Below are positions 39,913 to 48,683 of a stretch of 50,184 nucleotides of DNA, one piece after another. The notes under the pieces were generated by a model. It did no database searches and had not been told where the DNA came from. It saw nothing but the letters and a program-made list of their open reading frames with translations. Positions within the stretch are counted from its first letter, which is position 1; every line of letters starts with the position of its first letter. The position numbers and the translations under genes are program-made. Source of the DNA: Deltaproteobacteria bacterium (GTDB lineage: Bacteria > Desulfobacterota > GWC2-55-46 > JADFVP01); NCBI GenBank assembly GCA_029262515.1, contig JAJCZH010000031.1, forward strand, positions 1 through 50,184, in the 5' to 3' direction.

Positions 39913-40523
39913 ACTGCAACTTAGGGTAAAGTCATAAAGAACAGGATACCTTTCGGTTAGGTTCTCTTTCGGGCTGAAACCGAACCTGTTTATCCTCTTC
40001 GAGCACCTGAACCTGGGTGTCCTCCACCCCCCTGCTGGCAGTGACTCTGCGTTACGCTTTCAGGTAAAGATATAGTCGTTACCGGTTCTTCTTAAAGGTT
40101 TAACCCTATATAACCGGAAAAATGCTCTGCTGTAGCATAAAACTGGCCATTTGGGGTTGTGTTACTCGTAATACTGCATTATATTAGAGTATACGTGCGG
40201 AAGGCCTGGCTGTAAAAGCAGGTCAAGTCCACCGTATTAGTAGAAAAACAGGAGCGCCATCTTTCTCGGGTACTCTACTTCTTAGCAACTACAACCACAC
40301 ACACACTATCCGCATAGCAGGCCGCAAGATATACTGAACGGCCCGCTTTTGGTCGTACTTGCAGGTTTTTCTGAGTCAAATCGCTATGTTATGCAGATGT
40401 TTTATATTCAACTCTTTTTTCAGACAGGTTACTTTGTCGCTAATCGCTTTGCGGCTACGACAAAGAGAGGCAGCGGGTTCGCAAAGATTTCGCAATAACT
40501 ACATTATTACGGAGGCTCTTTAG
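39913..40523. other. 611-nt structured spacer upstream of sucC
   Basis: No gene is supported. It holds an AACAGG...CCTGTT hairpin just after the flavoprotein stop (about 39949-39991), a nested CCGGTT/GGTTTAACC/AACCGG structure (40082-40117), an ATGCT/AGCAT hairpin (40123-40138), a candidate promoter (40157-40185) and an 8-bp hairpin CTTTGTCG/CGACAAAG (40432-40465) about 60 nt before sucC. The leader after the promoter would be about 330 nt. Confidence 0.5.
40157..40185 (+). promoter_or_regulatory. Candidate sigma-70 promoter for sucCD
   Basis: TTGTGT (40157-40162), a 17-nt spacer and TATATT (40180-40185) give a plausible promoter. The -35 matches at three of six positions and the -10 at five of six. 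Confidence 0.35.
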
Positions 40524-41699
40524 ATGAATATCCATGAGTATCAGGGCAAACACCTACTCTCAAACTTCAACGTACCTGTGCCAAGATCGCAGATAGCCTT
40601 TACGGTTGACGAGGCGGTTGAGGCGAGCAAGGAATTTATAAGCGACGACGGCGGTATCTGCGTAGTAAAGGCGCAGATACATGCCGGAGGGCGCGGCAAG
40701 GCCGGTGGAGTGAAGCTGGCAAGAAGCCGTGAAGAGGTCTCGGAGATAGCACGCGAGCTTCTAGGTAAAGTCCTGGTAACCCATCAGACCGGCGCAGAAG
40801 GCAAAGAGATACAGAAGATCCTCATAGAAGAGGGTTGCGATATCGATCGCGAGTTCTACATCGGTCTCGTTGTGGACCGTGCGTCAAACACCGTGGCAGT
40901 AATGGCCTCCACTGAAGGCGGTATGGAGATAGAAGAGGTTGCGGCCGCAACGCCCGAGAAGATTCTCAAAGAGTACATCGACCCGGCAACGGGCCTCGTT
41001 CCCTTTCAGGCCCGCAACATAGCCTTTGCGCTCGGCCTTGAAAAGCCGCAAATAGGAAAGGCCGTCAAGTTCATCAGCTCGCTCTACAACGCCTTCGTAG
41101 CCTCGGACTGCGCCATGCTGGAGATTAACCCGCTTGTGTTGACAAAGGGTGGAGACTTGATAGCGCTCGATGCGAAACTCGCCTTCGACGACAACGCAAT
41201 GTTCAGGCACAAGGATATAGAAGAGTTACGCGACCTCGACGAAGAGGACCCGAAAGAGGTCGAGGCTTCGAGGTTCGACCTCAACTACGTCTCTCTCGAC
41301 GGCTCGATCGGCTGCATGGTCAACGGGGCCGGGCTCGCAATGGCCACTATGGACATTATCAAACTCTACGGGGCAAGCCCGGCCAACTTCTTGGACGTCG
41401 GGGGCGGGGCAACCAAAGATCAGGTGGTTGCCGCTTTCAAGATACTCGTTTCGGATACGCGCGTCAAAGCGATCCTCGTCAATATCTTCGGCGGTATCAT
41501 GAGGTGCGATATCATTGCAGAAGGAATAATCGCGGCAGCCAGCGAGGTAGGGCTCGAAATACCTCTCGTAGTACGGCTCCAGGGCACAAACGCTGACGAA
41601 GGCAGGAAGCTTCTCTCTGAGTCCGAGCTCGACATAATCACCGCGGAGCAGATGGACGAAGCCGCAGAGAAGGTGGTCGCCATTACGGGCAAGGCATAA
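40524..41699 (+). CDS. sucC: Succinyl-CoA synthetase, beta subunit
   Basis: 391 residues starting [20 protein letters not shown], the classic opening of the ADP-forming beta subunit. The ATP-grasp domain has [20 protein letters not shown]. The C-terminal CoA-ligase domain has [20 protein letters not shown] and [18 protein letters not shown]. Together with SucD it interconverts succinate and succinyl-CoA. Adjacent korDABC and fumarate-reductase genes are consistent with running in the reductive direction. A GGAGG-like site (ACGGAGG) precedes the ATG. Confidence 0.96.
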   Translation: MNIHEYQGKHLLSNFNVPVPRSQIAFTVDEAVEASKEFISDDGGICVVKAQIHAGGRGKAGGVKLARSREEVSEIARELLGKVLVTHQTGAEGKEIQKILIEEGCDIDREFYIGLVVDRASNTVAVMASTEGGMEIEEVAAATPEKILKEYIDPATGLVPFQARNIAFALGLEKPQIGKAVKFISSLYNAFVASDCAMLEINPLVLTKGGDLIALDAKLAFDDNAMFRHKDIEELRDLDEEDPKEVEASRFDLNYVSLDGSIGCMVNGAGLAMATMDIIKLYGASPANFLDVGGGATKDQVVAAFKILVSDTRVKAILVNIFGGIMRCDIIAEGIIAAASEVGLEIPLVVRLQGTNADEGRKLLSESELDIITAEQMDEAAEKVVAITGKA

Positions 41700-41703
41700 A
41701 AGA

Positions 41704-41731
41704 CCGGAACTCAAGCCGGGCATTTTTTTTT
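41704..41731 (+). terminator. Weak hairpin with T9 run after sucC
   Basis: CCGG (41704-41707) and CCGG (41716-41719) can pair across eight nt, and a T9 run (41723-41731) follows. The stem is only 4 bp, so it is more likely a pause or partial attenuator between sucC and sucD. Confidence 0.3.
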
Positions 41732-41777
41732 GTCCGCTAATATTATTATAATTTCAATAAATTAGAGGAGCAGCGGG

Positions 41778-42656
41778 ATGAGCATACTTATAAATAAAGA
41801 TACGAAGGTGATCTGCCAGGGTATCACGGGCGAGCAGGGCACTTTTCATACCCGTCAGATGGTGGCCTACGGAACAAACATGGTAGGCGGGGTCACTCCG
41901 GGCAAAGGCGGTACGGAATTGGACGGCATACCGGTCTTTAACACTGCTAAAGAGGCGGTAGACGCAACAGGGGCCGACGCAACCGTAATCTACGTACCGG
42001 CGGCATTCGCCGCCGACGCCATAATGGAGGCCGTTGCCGCAGGTATAGAACTCGTTATCTGCATAACCGAAGGCATACCGGTGCTCGACATGGTAAAGGT
42101 CAAGAAGTTCATGCTAGGCAAGAGCTCCAGACTTGTTGGACCGAACTGCCCGGGCGTAATAACACCGGACGCCTGCAAGATCGGCATAATGCCGGGCCAT
42201 ATACACAAAGCAGGCCCGGTCGGCGTTGTCTCCAGGTCCGGCACACTCACCTACGAAGCCGTAGACCAGCTAACGCGTCTCGGTATCGGCCAGTCCACAT
42301 GCGTCGGCATAGGAGGAGACCCGATCAACGGCACCAATTTTATCGACGTGCTCACCCTCTTTGAAGCAGACCCCGATACAAAGGCCGTTATAATGATCGG
42401 CGAGATCGGGGGAACGGCTGAAGAGGAGGCTGCGGAGTATATCAAGCAGAACTTCACCAAACCGGTGGTCGGTTATATAGCCGGAGTAGCGGCGCCCAAG
42501 GGCAAGCGCATGGGCCATGCCGGAGCAATAATAGCCGGCGGCAAGGGAACGGCTGCCGAGAAGATGAAAGCAATGGAGGATGCGGGCATAAAGGTAACAA
42601 ATACCCCGGCAGACATAGGACGCACCATGGCCGAACTGCTTGAGAGCGTACATTAG
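41778..42656 (+). CDS. sucD: Succinyl-CoA synthetase, alpha subunit
   Basis: 292 residues starting [24 protein letters not shown]. The CoA-binding Rossmann region, the [11 protein letters not shown] loop, VGPNCPG and the ligase segment [14 protein letters not shown] are all present. The phosphohistidine is His247 in RMGHAGAII. It forms the SucCD complex with sucC, 78 nt upstream. AGGAG lies just before the ATG. Confidence 0.96.
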   Translation: MSILINKDTKVICQGITGEQGTFHTRQMVAYGTNMVGGVTPGKGGTELDGIPVFNTAKEAVDATGADATVIYVPAAFAADAIMEAVAAGIELVICITEGIPVLDMVKVKKFMLGKSSRLVGPNCPGVITPDACKIGIMPGHIHKAGPVGVVSRSGTLTYEAVDQLTRLGIGQSTCVGIGGDPINGTNFIDVLTLFEADPDTKAVIMIGEIGGTAEEEAAEYIKQNFTKPVVGYIAGVAAPKGKRMGHAGAIIAGGKGTAAEKMKAMEDAGIKVTNTPADIGRTMAELLESVH

Positions 42657-42762
42657 GCGACTAAATCAGGGTCAAGACTGGCTCTTTAGCCCTTATTTGA
42701 GCAAATACCAATTGCTAAGTCGCTTATAGAAGGATATATGCGCCTGAAAGAGCTAGAAATGA

Positions 42763-42792
42763 TTGACTCATACCATGCCGTTATGATATTAA
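42763..42792 (+). promoter_or_regulatory. Candidate promoter upstream of korDABC
   Basis: TTGACT (42763-42768), an 18-nt spacer and TATTAA (42787-42792) lie about 100 nt before korD in a 235-nt spacer. The -35 matches five of six positions; the -10 is weaker. Confidence 0.3.
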
Positions 42793-42891
42793 TAAAAGTT
42801 GTTAATACCAGTAAATAGTTACGGATATCAGGCATAAATCTCATACAAACTGGCTCGAACCGTAAGGTAAGAGAGAGTCTTCGGAGGAATT

Positions 42892-43095
42892 ATGGCAGAA
42901 CCAGCAAAAAAACTTCCAAGAATCGAAATAAGCGAAAGACGTTGCAAGGCATGCTCCATATGTGTGGACTTTTGCCCGACCAACGTACTTGAGATCAGAG
43001 GCACCACATGCGTGGTAAAGGACCTCGAAGCATGCACCAGGTGCCAGCTCTGCGATCTACGTTGCCCCGACTTCGCAATACGGGTCTTCGACTGA
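42892..43095 (+). CDS. korD: 2-Oxoglutarate:ferredoxin oxidoreductase, delta (ferredoxin-like) subunit
   Basis: A 67-residue ferredoxin with two [4Fe-4S] motifs: CKACSICVDFCP and CTRCQLCDLRCPD. It is followed by the alpha, beta and gamma subunits in order, the KorDABC arrangement. A strong GGAGG site precedes the ATG. In these four-subunit enzymes the delta subunit passes electrons between TPP-bound intermediates and soluble ferredoxin. Confidence 0.93.
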   Translation: MAEPAKKLPRIEISERRCKACSICVDFCPTNVLEIRGTTCVVKDLEACTRCQLCDLRCPDFAIRVFD

Positions 43096-43165
43096 TTTAA
43101 GCAGTTGAGCCGCTTGAGTCTTTAAGAACTTTTCAATTAATTTGTGCGATAAGGGGGATATATAG

Positions 43166-44296
43166 ATGGCAGCGAAAAAGAAGCTCATGCAGGGTAATGA
43201 GGCTTGTGCCGAAGGAGCCCTGTACGCCGGATGCAAATTCTACGCCGGTTACCCGATAACCCCATCTACTGAAGTAGCCGAGATTATGAGCGTTGAGCTA
43301 CCGAAGAGAGGTGGAAAGTTCATACAGATGGAAGATGAGATAGCCTCTATGGCAGCGACCATCGGCGGATCTCTTGCAGGATTAAAAAGCCTTACGGCCA
43401 CTTCCGGCCCGGGCTTCTCACTCAAGCAGGAGGCCCTCGGTTATGCCTGCCTTACTGAAGTTCCATGCGTAGTCATTAACGTTATGCGCGGCGGGCCCTC
43501 AACAGGTTATCCGACAGGTCCGTCACAGTCCGATATCATGCAGGCAAAGTGGGGCACGCACGGAGACCATCCGGCAATCGCCCTAACCCCGGCGTACGTC
43601 CAGGAGATACTCGACGAGACGGTCAGGGCCTTCAACCTGTCCGAGAAGTACCGCACACCGGTTGTAGTGCTGTACGACGAGATCGTCGGCCACATGAGAG
43701 AACCGATAACAATTCCGGAACCCGGAGATCTTGAAGTAATAGACAGGGCGAAGCCTGATTGCGACCCCGAAGATTACAAACCGTACGATGACAAGCACCT
43801 TATAGCCCCTCTCGCCCCGTTCGGCGAAGGCTACCGCTTCCACGTAACCGGCCTCAACCACAAAGAGGACGGCTTTCCGACAAACGATTCTGAGATGATC
43901 GATATCAACAACAGACGGATCATGCAGAAGATCGACGACAACATTGACGATATATGCAAAAATGATGAAAGCAACCTTGAAGATGCCGAGATCGGTATCT
44001 TCGCAGTAGGCTCTACCTCCCGTTCGGCAAAGTTCTCGGTAAACGCCGCCAGAAAAAAGAGCATCAAGGCCGGACTCTTAAGGCCGCTGACCATATGGCC
44101 CTTCCCTGACAAAGCAGTAGGCGAGCTTGCCGAGAAGTGCAAGGTAATCATAGTACCGGAGCTGAACCTCGGACAGATGGTAAACGAGGTCAAGCGCGTG
44201 GCAGCAGGCAGGTGCGAGGTAGTCGGCATACACCGTGTAGACGGCGAACCGATTAAACCGGCACAGATAACCGAACTGATAGAAAAATACAGCTAA
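43166..44296 (+). CDS. korA: 2-Oxoglutarate:ferredoxin oxidoreductase, alpha subunit
   Basis: 376 residues. The N-terminal pyrimidine-binding domain has GNEACAEGALYAGCKFYAGYPITPSTEVAEIM, typical of KorA/VorB. TATSGPGFSLKQEALGYACLTEVPCVVINVMRGGPSTGYPT and the C-terminal domain with IFAVGSTSRSAKF and VPELNLGQMVNEVKRV complete the family pattern. The location beside sucCD favours 2-oxoglutarate over branched-chain oxoacids. It would reductively carboxylate succinyl-CoA or oxidise 2-oxoglutarate. Confidence 0.94.
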   Translation: MAAKKKLMQGNEACAEGALYAGCKFYAGYPITPSTEVAEIMSVELPKRGGKFIQMEDEIASMAATIGGSLAGLKSLTATSGPGFSLKQEALGYACLTEVPCVVINVMRGGPSTGYPTGPSQSDIMQAKWGTHGDHPAIALTPAYVQEILDETVRAFNLSEKYRTPVVVLYDEIVGHMREPITIPEPGDLEVIDRAKPDCDPEDYKPYDDKHLIAPLAPFGEGYRFHVTGLNHKEDGFPTNDSEMIDINNRRIMQKIDDNIDDICKNDESNLEDAEIGIFAVGSTSRSAKFSVNAARKKSIKAGLLRPLTIWPFPDKAVGELAEKCKVIIVPELNLGQMVNEVKRVAAGRCEVVGIHRVDGEPIKPAQITELIEKYS

Positions 44297-44332
44297 GCCG
44301 ATTCGGCCAACGCTTTACCAGAGGAGAATAAC

Positions 44333-45178
44333 ATGGCAGTCGCAAAGCAGAAACTGAGCGTGCCTTTTGATTACGATAAGTACCTGCGCAAAGATAAGCT
44401 TCCGCATATCTGGTGTCCGGGATGCGGGCACGGCATAGTATTAAAATCGCTTCTTAGGGCAATAGACAACAAAGAGCTTTCTAAAAACGACCTCTGCATG
44501 GTCTCGGGTATCGGATGCTCTTCCCGTACGCCGGGCTATGTTGACTTCAACACCCTGCACACTATTCATGGCCGCGCGTTCTCGTTCGCAACAGGCCTTA
44601 AGCTCGCCAAACCGTCTCTCAAGATGATAATCGCCACCGGTGACGGAGACGCAATGGCGATCGGCGGAAACCACTTTATTCATACCTGCCGCCGCAACAT
44701 AGATATGCTTATAATCGTATACTCCAACGCCATCTACGGCATGACCGGCGGACAGTTCTCTCCGACCACCCCAATCGGCTCGATAGCAACAACAAGCCGC
44801 TACGGTAACGTAGAGCCGCCATTCGATATCTGCGAAATGGCTAAGGCTGCAGGCGCAACCTTTGTGGCCAGAGGCACTGCGTACCATACCCAGGAGCTTG
44901 AAAGAACCTTCACCGAGGCGCTCGGACACAAGGGCACGGCGGTTGTAGAGGTAATCGACTCATGCCCGATCTACTTCGGCAGGATGAACAAGCAGAGAGG
45001 CGCTTCGGAGATGATGGAGAACATCGAGAAGAACGGTACTGTATCTGTAAAGCAGGTCGATAAACTGCCGGCTGAGAAGACCGAGGGCAAGCTCGTAAGA
45101 GGCATACTCCACAGGGTAGAGAAGCCGGAATACTGCGAGCAGTACGACAAGCTCATAGTAGCTAAGGCCACAAAATAA
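44333..45178 (+). CDS. korB: 2-Oxoglutarate:ferredoxin oxidoreductase, beta subunit
   Basis: 281 residues. The cluster Cys CPGCGHG lies near the N-terminus. The TPP-binding motif is GDGDAMAIGGNHFIHTCRRNIDMLIIVYSNAIYGMTGGQ, and the segment HTIHGRAFSFATGLKLA is also conserved. The N-terminal start LPHIWCPGCGHGIVLKSLL matches KorB. AGAGGAG precedes the ATG. It is the TPP-binding catalytic partner of KorA, 36 nt upstream. Confidence 0.95.
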   Translation: MAVAKQKLSVPFDYDKYLRKDKLPHIWCPGCGHGIVLKSLLRAIDNKELSKNDLCMVSGIGCSSRTPGYVDFNTLHTIHGRAFSFATGLKLAKPSLKMIIATGDGDAMAIGGNHFIHTCRRNIDMLIIVYSNAIYGMTGGQFSPTTPIGSIATTSRYGNVEPPFDICEMAKAAGATFVARGTAYHTQELERTFTEALGHKGTAVVEVIDSCPIYFGRMNKQRGASEMMENIEKNGTVSVKQVDKLPAEKTEGKLVRGILHRVEKPEYCEQYDKLIVAKATK

Positions 45179-45254
45179 GGGCTTACCTTCAGAGAAAACA
45201 GCGGACGAGATTGTCTGCTAGCTCATACAGAATATAACGGGAGGTTTTGATATA

Positions 45255-45815
45255 ATGGCAGACAGATACGAAATCCGTTTTAGCGGTTCAGGCGGACAGG
45301 GCATGATACTAGCCGGTATTATCATGGCGGAAGCGGCCAGTATCTTTGGTGATAAGAACGCGGCACAGAGCCAGTCCTACGGCCCTGAGTCGAGGGGCGG
45401 AGCGTCGAGGGCAGAGGTCATCATAGCAGACGCCGGTGTAGACATCGACTACCCCAAAGCTACCGCCATCGACTGCATGCTCGCTCTTACTCAGACGGCC
45501 TGCACTTCATACTACAGCGACGTCAAGAAAGACGGCATACTGCTCATAGACGAAGACGAAGTAACCGACATTCCCGAAGGTGACTTCAAGGTCGTAAAGT
45601 ACCCGATACTGCGCGCTGCTCGTGAAGACATCGGCAAGAGCATCGTTGGAAATATCATCTCGCTCGGCATGATCACCGAACTTACCGGAATAGTGAGCAG
45701 AGAAGAGATGGAGAACGCGGTGCTCTCAAGGGTACCTAAACCGTTTCTCGAACTGAACAAGTCCGCTCTGACACTCGGTTTTGAAAAGGCGAGTGCTCTG
45801 AAAAAAGAGCTTTAA
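45255..45815 (+). CDS. korC: 2-Oxoglutarate:ferredoxin oxidoreductase, gamma subunit
   Basis: 186 residues matching the 2-oxoacid oxidoreductase gamma domain: FSGSGGQGMILAGIIMAEAASIFG, QSYGPESRGGASRAEVIIAD, PKATAIDCMLALTQ. It completes the delta-alpha-beta-gamma set. A perfect 13-bp terminator follows 13 nt after the stop, so the central-carbon transcription unit ends here and the second SDH starts its own. Confidence 0.94.
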   Translation: MADRYEIRFSGSGGQGMILAGIIMAEAASIFGDKNAAQSQSYGPESRGGASRAEVIIADAGVDIDYPKATAIDCMLALTQTACTSYYSDVKKDGILLIDEDEVTDIPEGDFKVVKYPILRAAREDIGKSIVGNIISLGMITELTGIVSREEMENAVLSRVPKPFLELNKSALTLGFEKASALKKEL

Positions 45816-45827
45816 ACTCTTATAAGT

Positions 45828-45866
45828 CCGTACCGGTCTCTCTTGGAGACCGGTACGGCAGTTTTT
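45828..45866 (+). terminator. Strong intrinsic terminator after korC
   Basis: CCGTACCGGTCTC (45828-45840) and GAGACCGGTACGG (45846-45858) are perfectly complementary over 13 bp with loop TCTTG. A T5 run (45862-45866) follows. Confidence 0.93.
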
Positions 45867-45933
45867 AAGTACCTGCTACGATCCACTCAAACAACCCAAA
45901 GTCGGACAAAAACGATCTGTAACAGACGCATTC

Positions 45934-45948
45934 GGAGGTTTTCCGCTG
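45934..45948 (+). promoter_or_regulatory. Shine-Dalgarno and CTG start codon of the SDH flavoprotein
   Basis: GGAGG (45934-45938), then seven nt, then CTG (45946-45948) in frame with the FAD motif. No in-frame ATG, GTG or TTG lies between the preceding terminator and this site. Confidence 0.65.
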
Positions 45949-47616
45949 GTTAAACACGACGTCATAGTAATCGGCGCTGGCCTTGCCGGAATGAGGGCGG
46001 CTATAGAAGCTGCTAGGGCCGGGCTCAATGTCGCTCTCGTCACCAAAATCTATCCTGTACGGAGTCACTCCGTAGCCGCCCAGGGCGGAATAAACGCGGC
46101 AATCAAAGAGACCGACGACTGGGAGAACCACGCTTTCGATACCATCAAAGGAAGCGACTATCTCGGCGACCAGGTTGCGATAGAGACGATGTGCCGCGAG
46201 GCGCCGGAAGATATCCACGAGCTTGAACGGATGGGCGCCATCTTTTCGCGCGATTCGGACGGAAATATCGCCCAGAGACCTTTCGGCGGCGCTGGTTATC
46301 CCAGAACCTGCTACCTGGCCGACAGAACCGGTCACACCCTCGTACACCTTCTCTACGAACAGACTATCAAACACGGTATTGTCATCTACGACGAGTGGCA
46401 TGTAGTCAGCCTTGTCAACAAAGAAGGAAGCGCGCGAGGGGTAATCGCCCTTGAGCTCAAAACAGGCAAACTGCACCGGCTCCACTCCAAAGCCACCATT
46501 GTAGCCACAGGCGGGTATGGCCGCGTCTTCAGCTCAACCACCAACGCGCTCAGCTCCACCGGCGACGGTATGGGGCTCGCCCTAGAAGCGGGCGTAGAAC
46601 TGATGGATATGGAGTTCGTCCAGTTTCATCCAACGACCCTGAAGCGGACCGGTATACTGATGACCGAAGGATGCCGGGGTGAAGGCGGCTACCTCGTGAA
46701 CTCCGAGGGCGAGCGCTTCATGAAAAAGTATGCTCCGAACGCCATGGAACTTGCGAGCCGAGACGTTGTCAGCAGGGCCGAGCAGACAGAGATAAACGAA
46801 GGAAGAGGCGTTGACGGCTGCGTATTTTTAGATATTACACACTTGGGAAAAGAGAGAATCAAGGAGAGGCTCTCCCAGATCCGTGACCTCTCCATACAAT
46901 TCGCGGGCGTTGACCCTTTTGATAAACCTATCCCGATACGTCCCGGTGCTCACTACTCCATGGGCGGCATAATGACCGACCCGAGCGGAGTAACCTCCAT
47001 GACCGGCCTGTTCGCTGCCGGAGAGGCCGCCTGCGTCAGTGTCCACGGAGCAAACCGTCTCGGCGGCAACTCGCTTTTAGAGGCGATAGTCTTTGGCAGG
47101 AGAACAGGCGCCGAGGTGGCACGCTTCTGCGTTGACAGAGACTTTTCAGAATTCCCGAAAGAGGCGCTTAGAGACGCTGGCCATATGGTCGGAGTTCTCA
47201 TAAACAGGACTGAGGGCGAGAACCCTCAGACGATAAGGGAAGAGATGGGAGAAACCATGGTCGAGTGCTGCGGTATCTTCAGAGAGAAAGGTTTACTGGA
47301 AAAGGGCATAACCAAGCTTGAAGAGCTGCGCGAAAGGTTTGCCAGTATTGCGCTTACCGACCGTTCAGACTACTACAATACCGAACTGCTCGCTGTTCTC
47401 GAACTCGGTAATATGCTCGACATCTCCACCTCCATTCTTACCGGAGCTCTTGCAAGGGAAGAGTCGCGCGGGGCGCATACGCGTCTGGAATTTCCTAAGC
47501 GGGATGATGAGAAGTGGATGAAACATACGCTCATAACCAAAACAGGTAAGGACTTCAAGATAGGTCATAAAGAGGTCTCGTTTACAAAGTACGAACCGAC
47601 GGAGCGAAAGTACTGA
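45946..47616 (+). CDS. sdhA: Succinate dehydrogenase/fumarate reductase flavoprotein subunit
   Basis: 556 residues read from a CTG at 45946. The first internal ATG (45991) would start within the FAD motif (VIGAGLAGM), removing it, so it cannot be the true start. The covalent-FAD His is present ([14 protein letters not shown]), as are substrate residues in QFHPTT and [13 protein letters not shown]. The C-terminal [13 protein letters not shown]-type segment is also typical. This is the membrane-type SdhA/FrdA and differs clearly from the soluble flavoprotein at 38263. It would interconvert succinate and fumarate with the SdhB and HdrB-like subunits downstream. Confidence 0.9.
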   Translation: MVKHDVIVIGAGLAGMRAAIEAARAGLNVALVTKIYPVRSHSVAAQGGINAAIKETDDWENHAFDTIKGSDYLGDQVAIETMCREAPEDIHELERMGAIFSRDSDGNIAQRPFGGAGYPRTCYLADRTGHTLVHLLYEQTIKHGIVIYDEWHVVSLVNKEGSARGVIALELKTGKLHRLHSKATIVATGGYGRVFSSTTNALSSTGDGMGLALEAGVELMDMEFVQFHPTTLKRTGILMTEGCRGEGGYLVNSEGERFMKKYAPNAMELASRDVVSRAEQTEINEGRGVDGCVFLDITHLGKERIKERLSQIRDLSIQFAGVDPFDKPIPIRPGAHYSMGGIMTDPSGVTSMTGLFAAGEAACVSVHGANRLGGNSLLEAIVFGRRTGAEVARFCVDRDFSEFPKEALRDAGHMVGVLINRTEGENPQTIREEMGETMVECCGIFREKGLLEKGITKLEELRERFASIALTDRSDYYNTELLAVLELGNMLDISTSILTGALAREESRGAHTRLEFPKRDDEKWMKHTLITKTGKDFKIGHKEVSFTKYEPTERKY

Positions 47617-47701
47617 TCCGGTCTTATAGTATAAAGATAGTTTTCGGTGTCTAAGGTTAATACCGGTCGGTTATTGCCGGCAGAATGAAAGCCATTCTAA
47701 T

Positions 47702-48679
47702 ATGAAGATAGATCTGAAGATAAGACGATTCAACCCGTCCACAAAGACTGGGCGCGAGCCGTACTACCAGGCCTACAGTGTTGAGGCATCAGAGGGCATG
47801 ACGGTACTTGAAGCGCTACTTGAGATCGCTGGCAAGCAAGACCCTACGCTCTCTTTCAGGCGCTCATGCCGCTCATCTATATGCGGCTCCTGTGCGGTTA
47901 AGATCAACGGCTTTACAAAACTCGCCTGCAATACCCAGATAATTCCGGCACATCAGAAAGATAAAGAGTTGGTGCTGGAGCCTGTAGCCAACCACACTGT
48001 TTTAAAAGATCTTATCGTCGATTTTGACCCGTTCTGGAAGAAGATGGACAAGGTAAAACCGTACCTCATGCCTGCCGAAAAGAGGGCAAAAGAGGTGGCT
48101 GTCACCCAGGAAGATGCCGCTGCAATAGACGATGCGCAGAAGTGCATAATGTGCGGATCATGCAACTCGGAGTGCAATGCGCTCGAAATTGAGAAGAGGT
48201 ACCTCGGCCCGGCAGCCCTTGCCAAGGCGTGGCGTCTTGTAGGCGACGTACGGGAAGCCGGCGGACGCAACAGGCTTGGACGCCTGAGCGACGACCACGG
48301 CATCTGGGACTGCGTGCGCTGCGTTCACTGCGTAGAGTACTGCCCCAAGGGTGTAGCGCCGCTTACTGCAATAGAACGGCTCCGTGCGCGCGCACTCGAA
48401 GAGGATATAAGGGACAACCATGGCGCCAAGCATGTAGATGCGATGGTCGATTCCGTAAAGAAGGTCGGACGGCTCGATGAAGCGGCTATGACATTCAAAA
48501 CTCTCGGGTTCCTGCGAAGTCTCGGAATGATCCCGTTCGGTCTGAAGATGGAAATGCACGGCAAGATGCCCCACCCTCACCTCTTCTCACAAATAAAAGA
48601 GATAAAAGAGGTGAGGACAATCTACAAAGAAATTGAGCGCCAGAAGAATAAAAAAGCAAAAGATAGAACGAAGGACTGA
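47702..48679 (+). CDS. sdhB: Succinate dehydrogenase/fumarate reductase iron-sulfur subunit
   Basis: 325 residues. It has the [2Fe-2S] motif CRSSICGSC...LAC (Cys56, 61, 64, 76), then CIMCGSCNSEC (148-158) and CVRCVHCVEYCP (204-215). The C-terminus is longer than in E. coli SdhB, with a basic Lys-rich tail. It lies between the flavoprotein and an HdrB-like subunit, as in the type E (non-classical) succinate:quinone reductases. The gap to the next gene is only four nt. Confidence 0.93.
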   Translation: MKIDLKIRRFNPSTKTGREPYYQAYSVEASEGMTVLEALLEIAGKQDPTLSFRRSCRSSICGSCAVKINGFTKLACNTQIIPAHQKDKELVLEPVANHTVLKDLIVDFDPFWKKMDKVKPYLMPAEKRAKEVAVTQEDAAAIDDAQKCIMCGSCNSECNALEIEKRYLGPAALAKAWRLVGDVREAGGRNRLGRLSDDHGIWDCVRCVHCVEYCPKGVAPLTAIERLRARALEEDIRDNHGAKHVDAMVDSVKKVGRLDEAAMTFKTLGFLRSLGMIPFGLKMEMHGKMPHPHLFSQIKEIKEVRTIYKEIERQKNKKAKDRTKD

Positions 48680-48683
48680 CAAG

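Noticed and set aside
41704-41731. Full terminator between sucC and sucD
   Set aside because: The T-run is good but the stem is only 4 bp; the two subunits must be made together, so only weak attenuation is listed.
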